NCBI GenBank assembly: GCA_033762815.1
Contig: JANRLF010000008.1
Coordinates: 248,001 to 312,000, forward strand
Length of the DNA stretch: 64,000 nt
Direction of reading: 5' to 3'
From: JANRLF01 sp033762815
GTDB lineage: Bacteria; Bacteroidota; Bacteroidia; Chitinophagales; CAIOSU01
Position 1 is the first letter of the stretch. Every line of letters starts with the position of its first letter. Positions 59,597 through 64,000 of the stretch are shown in pieces. The position numbers were made by a program, and so were the translations under genes. The notes beneath the pieces are model-generated. The model saw nothing but the letters and a program-made list of their open reading frames with translations. It did not search any database and had not been told where the DNA came from.

Positions 59597-62074
59597 ATGA
59601 AAATGAAAATTATACTTTTGCTATTATGTTGCCTTTCCATTGTGACGGTATATAGTCAAAATGTGGGTATCGGTACCACCACTCCCAAAAGCAAATTGGA
59701 CGTTCAAGGCGGCCTTACCGTTGGCTCAACTTATGGGGGTACATATGCCGCCCCAACTAATGGAGCCCTTTTTGAAGGGAATGTGAGTATCGGCACCACC
59801 ACTTCAGATATTAATGCCCGCCTTACATTATCTGGTGCAGTTAGTGGGGGTGAAATGAAATTGCAATTAGCCAACACCGCTACGAATGGCTATACCGTCA
59901 TCCGTTTTGGGGAGAGTGCATCAGGAAACGGATTGGCTTACCTGCACCGCTTTAACTCGACTTGGGGTACCAGCGGAATGTGGGAACCTAGTTCAATCGG
60001 ATTCTATGAGGGAATCGGCAATATGAATATTGGAGGGCAAACCAATTTTAAAATCTTTACTGGTGGCACTGGCACCGGCAATGAGCGAGTACGGGTTACC
60101 TCCACAGGTAATGTTGGTATTGGTGAAACCAATCCACAAGCAAAATTACATTTAGGCGGCTCACAATTAATCAATAGTGGCCTGAGCAATAGCAGCACCC
60201 GTCCGGTAGTAACATCTGGTATAATGGCAAATGGCGAGTTAAAAGGGCAAAATGCCCTTACATCTGCCGATGACGGTTTTATTAGGTTGTCCGCAGGTGG
60301 GGGTACCAGTGCAGGGGTTAAATCCTATATTGATCTCTCAGGATACAGCACAATTCCTGATATGAACAGCAATATTGTAATGGGTACTTCTGGTTCTGAG
60401 AAGTTACGAATCACCAATACTGGTAATGTAGGTATCAATGAACCTAATCCTGCCGCTAAGTTGGATGTAAATGGCAACCTGATTTTGCAAAATGGGGTAG
60501 CGGTAAATGAATTTAGCACTGATGGCGGTCTAACGGATAACAGCGACCTTGCTATCCCTACTGAGCAAGCCGTTAAAACCTATGTAGACACTCGACTAAC
60601 AGGCACTGATGATTGGACCAAAACTGGTAATGACATTTACAACAACAATAGTGGCAATATTGGTATCGGAACTAGTACCATAACAGAGAAATTGACAATC
60701 AATGGCAACGCCTCTATTGCCGGCGCAAACTATTTTGAATTTGGCAAAGGGGTGGTAGGCAAAGAACCCAATGCCGGTAAAATCGGGTATCAACTGTTTA
60801 CTACTGGCTCCTTGGATATTGTAGGTGCAGGTACCGGAATTCGCACCATCAAGCTATGGGATAACGTAAATGTGAATACCAACCTTACCATGGGTAACAT
60901 CATCTACATGGAGGGCACGAAAAACACGACCCACGGTTTAGAATGGTATTATAGCTCCAATGCAGATAGATATGGTATTACCCAAGCAGCAGGAGGCAAC
61001 GTGGCATTGTATACCGCAGCAGCTTACGCACCCAGCTTTTTCAGTTTCAACTTGGCAAATGCTTCCAATACATTCGATGAGTTGGTGCGTATAGGCCATG
61101 ATGGGAATGTAGGTATAGGCACCACCACTACTACCGCTGGCTTGAATGTGGCCGGTAACCGTTACGCATTGTTCGGACCCAATAGTAGTTGGGGTGCGTA
61201 TTTGCAAGTGGGAGGAAACGGAGGCCTAGTGACCAACCATGCTTCAGTGGCAGCTACCAATGGCAACTTGCATTTGGATGCGGCCAGTGGGGCATATGGA
61301 TTGTACCTTAACTGGTACAAAGGTACCGGTGGGGTGCTTTTTGGTAATGGTAATTCAGGGGGGGCGGGTATAATGACCTCCACAGGCTATTTTGGTATTG
61401 GCAACATTGGCCCTGGCCATCCATTACACGTTTCAACAAGTGCACCCGGAAACTGGCAAGGGCGTTTCCAAAATGGTAACTCCAATGTATACCTAGCCCA
61501 TGCAGATGGCTATGGCGTACATATTAATACAGGAGGCACTAATAGTAGTGGCCGCTATGCCCTAGAAGTAAGAAATGCAAGCCAGACGCATCTGTATGTT
61601 AGAGAAGATGGGAATGTTTCGATAGGCAATGCTACAGATCCCCGCACGACTTTGGACGTCAGGGGTGCGGTATTCTTAGGAAGTTCCACCCCGAACAGAA
61701 GTATCAAGTTTACAGATTCATGGTCAGGGTTTCCTGATAATAGTGCCAATCTGGGTTCGGAAATAGCTAATGACATTGGCACTTATAAAACTTTGATGAT
61801 TATAGGTAACCGGTCGAATGACCCGAACGTGCGCAGGGTAAGTGTTTGGGATAGGCTGGAAGTTAATGGCTCATTATATGTAACTGGAGGCATACAACTG
61901 AATCAACCCTATTGTGTAATTGGATATAGATGGACCGCATGCCCAGCAGGATTTTACGAGGTATGGATTAAATGGGATACAGAAGATGATGGAAATGCTG
62001 ACATACGTAATAATGATTGGGCCTGGGATGCGGGAAGCACAGGTAGTATCCAAATGAAGTTTTGCTGTAGATAA
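59597..62074 (+). CDS. Repeat-built surface protein with GNVGIGTTTP-type motifs and Cys-rich C-terminus
   Basis: The likely start is the ATG at 59597 (825 residues); the frame is open 7 codons further to a TTG. The signal peptide is MKMKIILLLLCCLSIVTVYS. At least eight motifs of the form GN(V/I)GIGTTTP-x3-KLDVxG occur (VGIGTTTPKSKLDVQG, GNVGIGETNPQAKLHLGG, GNVGINEPNPAAKLDVNG, GNIGIGTSTITEKLTING, and others), the repeat found in Bacteroidota surface proteins and phage tail fibres. There is no T9SS sorting domain. The last ~50 residues are distinct: CVIGYRWTACPAGFYEVW, then an Asp-rich loop and SIQMKFCCR. The repeats suggest an elongated fibre. Confidence 0.82.
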   Translation: MKMKIILLLLCCLSIVTVYSQNVGIGTTTPKSKLDVQGGLTVGSTYGGTYAAPTNGALFEGNVSIGTTTSDINARLTLSGAVSGGEMKLQLANTATNGYTVIRFGESASGNGLAYLHRFNSTWGTSGMWEPSSIGFYEGIGNMNIGGQTNFKIFTGGTGTGNERVRVTSTGNVGIGETNPQAKLHLGGSQLINSGLSNSSTRPVVTSGIMANGELKGQNALTSADDGFIRLSAGGGTSAGVKSYIDLSGYSTIPDMNSNIVMGTSGSEKLRITNTGNVGINEPNPAAKLDVNGNLILQNGVAVNEFSTDGGLTDNSDLAIPTEQAVKTYVDTRLTGTDDWTKTGNDIYNNNSGNIGIGTSTITEKLTINGNASIAGANYFEFGKGVVGKEPNAGKIGYQLFTTGSLDIVGAGTGIRTIKLWDNVNVNTNLTMGNIIYMEGTKNTTHGLEWYYSSNADRYGITQAAGGNVALYTAAAYAPSFFSFNLANASNTFDELVRIGHDGNVGIGTTTTTAGLNVAGNRYALFGPNSSWGAYLQVGGNGGLVTNHASVAATNGNLHLDAASGAYGLYLNWYKGTGGVLFGNGNSGGAGIMTSTGYFGIGNIGPGHPLHVSTSAPGNWQGRFQNGNSNVYLAHADGYGVHINTGGTNSSGRYALEVRNASQTHLYVREDGNVSIGNATDPRTTLDVRGAVFLGSSTPNRSIKFTDSWSGFPDNSANLGSEIANDIGTYKTLMIIGNRSNDPNVRRVSVWDRLEVNGSLYVTGGIQLNQPYCVIGYRWTACPAGFYEVWIKWDTEDDGNADIRNNDWAWDAGSTGSIQMKFCCR

Positions 62075-62077
62075 TTC

Positions 62078-63478
62078 ATGACATCATTTTTTAAGGTTTA
62101 CCTAACCATTTTTTGGCTTTGTTTCTTTCTGCCCATAAATGCACAAGGAGTAAAAATTAGGGGTAAGATTACTAAACTACCGGCCTATTCACAACATACT
62201 TTATTCCTTAAAAAGTATTATGGTCAATCTTTCAATAAAGTCGATTCTGTAATTGTTTCCACGGACGGCAATGTCGCCCTTTATGATAAAAGTGGCGCTA
62301 CAGGTCTTTATGCCGTTTCCTTAGATGACAGTACTGATATACAATTGATTCTTTCCCCAAAAGAATCACCAGTGTTTAGAGCCACTTATTATGATTTGCT
62401 TCAAGCGCGCATGGAGTTGGACTCTTCTTTCGAAAACCAGGCCTATACACATTTTACTTATCTATTGGACAGTATCAATAATGTTAGCTACCAGCTTAGT
62501 ACGGAAGAATTGGATTTGTCCAAGTTCCATCCAAAGTATCTGAGCATAAAAACAGAGTTTGCCGAATCTCGAACAAATTTACTGTATGCTAGACGTGACG
62601 CTTTGCGCCTCATCCGTCAACTTTATCCTACCACATTTGCCGCCTTTTTATCAACCGTCGCCGATCACCCTTTAAAAATTGATGACTCCTCTTACTTATT
62701 GGGCTATGATAACTTGCCGGCATTTCTAAATGCCCATTATCTTGACAACTTGCCTTTCAATGATGAAAGAGTATTATTGCACCCTTTATTGACGGAAATG
62801 TTGGTGACATACTTGGGCGAATATTCCGATAATACTGTGAATGGTATAAAGGCGGCGACTGATTCAATCATGTCGAAGCTGAGGACAAACAATAAGGTTA
62901 GGGCTTATGTGCTTGACTTTTTGGGTGAACAATTCCTTAAGAAAAACATCGATCAGGCATTCACGCATTTAGTGAATCAGTATGGAAAGGGACATCACTT
63001 TAATTTTGATGAACCTTATACGGTGCGCATGAACCAAATATTGGGTTCTGAAACGGGGAGCAGTGCGCCAGAATTAAACCTGCAAGATATTGAAGCGAAA
63101 ACCATTTCCCTTTCATCTATTGCTAGCAAGCATAAAGTGACCATGCTTTACTTTTGGAGCTCTTCCTGCAAATCATGCGAACTTTTTCATGAAGCTGTTA
63201 AGCAATTGTATGGCAAATATCATTCTATGGGTCTGGAAGTGTATGCCGTCTCACTGGAGCCTTCTTTTGATACTTGGAAACAACAATTAGCAAAGATTAA
63301 AACCCCATGGATAAATGTTATGCAACAAACCGAAGGGGAGTTGCCAGCAATGCTCTACCGTGTTGATATAACACCCAAGATATTTCTAATCAATGGTGCT
63401 ATGCAAATTGTGGCCAAAGATTTAAACTCCAACAATTTAGAAAGTACTATTGTAAGCTTTTTGAAGCAAACTCCCTAA
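62078..63478 (+). CDS. TlpA-like thiol-disulfide oxidoreductase
   Basis: The 466-residue exported protein has a signal peptide (MTSFFKVYLTIFWLCFFLPINAQ) and a long N-terminal part that begins like DUF4369 domains. A C-terminal thioredoxin domain from about residue 325 has the redox motif Cys364-Lys-Ser-Cys367 in FWSSSCKSCELF and cis-Pro in YRVDITPKIFLI. It would reduce or rearrange disulfides in the periplasm. It starts 4 bp after the repeat-built surface protein, whose C-terminal end has several Cys, so it may be that protein's folding partner. Confidence 0.87.
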   Translation: MTSFFKVYLTIFWLCFFLPINAQGVKIRGKITKLPAYSQHTLFLKKYYGQSFNKVDSVIVSTDGNVALYDKSGATGLYAVSLDDSTDIQLILSPKESPVFRATYYDLLQARMELDSSFENQAYTHFTYLLDSINNVSYQLSTEELDLSKFHPKYLSIKTEFAESRTNLLYARRDALRLIRQLYPTTFAAFLSTVADHPLKIDDSSYLLGYDNLPAFLNAHYLDNLPFNDERVLLHPLLTEMLVTYLGEYSDNTVNGIKAATDSIMSKLRTNNKVRAYVLDFLGEQFLKKNIDQAFTHLVNQYGKGHHFNFDEPYTVRMNQILGSETGSSAPELNLQDIEAKTISLSSIASKHKVTMLYFWSSSCKSCELFHEAVKQLYGKYHSMGLEVYAVSLEPSFDTWKQQLAKIKTPWINVMQQTEGELPAMLYRVDITPKIFLINGAMQIVAKDLNSNNLESTIVSFLKQTP

Positions 63479-63479
63479 G

Positions 63480-64000
63480 CTACGGATCCACGTCCACTAC
63501 CACTTGCACCGTGGAGAATTCTGCGTGGTGCTTAAGTAGGTCTATGCTTTTCAATAAAAGCTGCTTATGGAAACTCAAATCCTGCGCTTCCTTCTTTAGT
63601 TTAAGCAATATATCCTGTAAATATTGGTTTCTGATGCGGCCAATAACAGGTACGACAGGACCCATCACTCTACAACTTGCCTTCTCCCTAATAGCGTTGG
63701 CTAAGTATTCTGCTGCACGCTTAGCAATGGCCCTATCTCTGTGCTTGACGGTTAACTGAATGAGCCTGGCATATGGTGGGTAAAAGAACTTTTGGCGCTC
63801 TTTCAGTTCTTGCGCATAATACTCCTTCCATTGGTGTTGCACCACTTGTTGTATAATGTGGTGGTCAGGGTCAGTAGCTTGTATCAGCACCAAACCTTTC
63901 TTTTGTCTCCTCCCAGCCCTTCCGCTCACTTGTTCCATTAGTTGATGGGCCCGTTCATGCGAGCGAAAATCGGGGAATGCCAATAACTGGTCGGCACTAA
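63480..64000 (-). CDS. priA: Primosomal protein N' (PriA helicase), C-terminal part, 5' end cut by window edge
   Basis: The frame is open to the window edge and encodes the last 173 residues of PriA, the helicase that restarts stalled replication forks. Visible parts are the end of the helicase core, ADQLLAFPDFRSHERAHQL and QVSGRAGRRQKKG, and the C-terminal domain with FYPPYARLIQLTVKHRD and VMGPVVPVIGRIRNQYLQDI, typical of PriA. The N-terminal part including the zinc site lies outside. It is convergent with the TlpA-like gene with 1 bp between stops. Confidence 0.95.
   Translation of the reverse strand, partial: SADQLLAFPDFRSHERAHQLMEQVSGRAGRRQKKGLVLIQATDPDHHIIQQVVQHQWKEYYAQELKERQKFFYPPYARLIQLTVKHRDRAIAKRAAEYLANAIREKASCRVMGPVVPVIGRIRNQYLQDILLKLKKEAQDLSFHKQLLLKSIDLLKHHAEFSTVQVVVDVDP

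Noticed and set aside
1..64000. tRNA, rRNA or riboswitch genes
   Set aside because: All gaps were read for cloverleaf ends, GTTCRA loops and known riboswitch cores; none was convincing by eye. A covariance-model scan would be decisive.

Overview
The window comes from a chromosome of a Bacteroidota bacterium (class not resolved). The evidence is type IX secretion and gliding genes (PorZ, a PorE-like OmpA protein, a CHU_C/PKD protein), CarboxypepD_reg-type TonB-dependent receptors, TAnnTTTG-type -7 promoter boxes with little Shine-Dalgarno signal, a Kdo lipopolysaccharide pathway, and the conserved order birA / rsfS-ftsH. No rRNA, tRNA, CRISPR array or intact insertion sequence was recognised.

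Layout. 1-4.6 kb: a truncated polysaccharide flippase divergent from a GT4 glycosyltransferase, then a TonB receptor with a small Cys-rich HYC_CC_PP-like protein (probable metal uptake). 4.6-15.1 kb: sucA-sucB (2-oxoglutarate dehydrogenase), recO-porZ, an RND/MMPL exporter and an outer-membrane barrel protein. 15.1-15.6 kb: non-coding, with an 11-bp tandem repeat array. 15.6-25.4 kb: SDR, 1-Cys peroxiredoxin, small GNAT, ligA, pterin dehydratase, acyltransferase, PorE-like protein, DUF2461 and a PKD/CHU_C surface protein. 25.4-26 kb: an intergenic repeat block. 26-37.8 kb: birA, rsfS, ftsH, lpxH, prfA, several exported proteins, a TonB C-terminal protein, a cytochrome b5-like protein and asd. 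37.9-43.9 kb: a histidine kinase/response regulator operon divergent from a lipoprotein and a large TonB receptor that are separated by a strong terminator. 44-49.6 kb: a TMTC-like GT-C/TPR membrane protein and a GH3 plus beta-lactamase fusion.

49.6-52.3 kb is the accessory region. It holds a 64-bp intergenic repeat family, then two ~340-bp direct repeats that bracket an AT-rich two-gene cassette with its own promoter. The second gene looks HEPN-like; the first is unrecognised. A second 11-bp repeat array follows, related to the one at 15.2 kb. This cassette is the best candidate for an undescribed system.

52.3-64 kb: a class III aminotransferase with a DUF502 protein, a DUF885 peptidase, 3-hydroxyanthranilate dioxygenase, then a compact operon of HAD phosphatase, kdsD and kdsA with a ParE-type toxin-antitoxin pair directly behind it. 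The window ends with a repeat-built surface protein, a TlpA-like thioredoxin and the 3' part of priA.

Envelope functions dominate: glycan export, Kdo and lipid A synthesis, T9SS, TonB uptake and peptidoglycan recycling, interleaved with housekeeping genes. All functional calls rest on reading motifs by eye; no database search was run.
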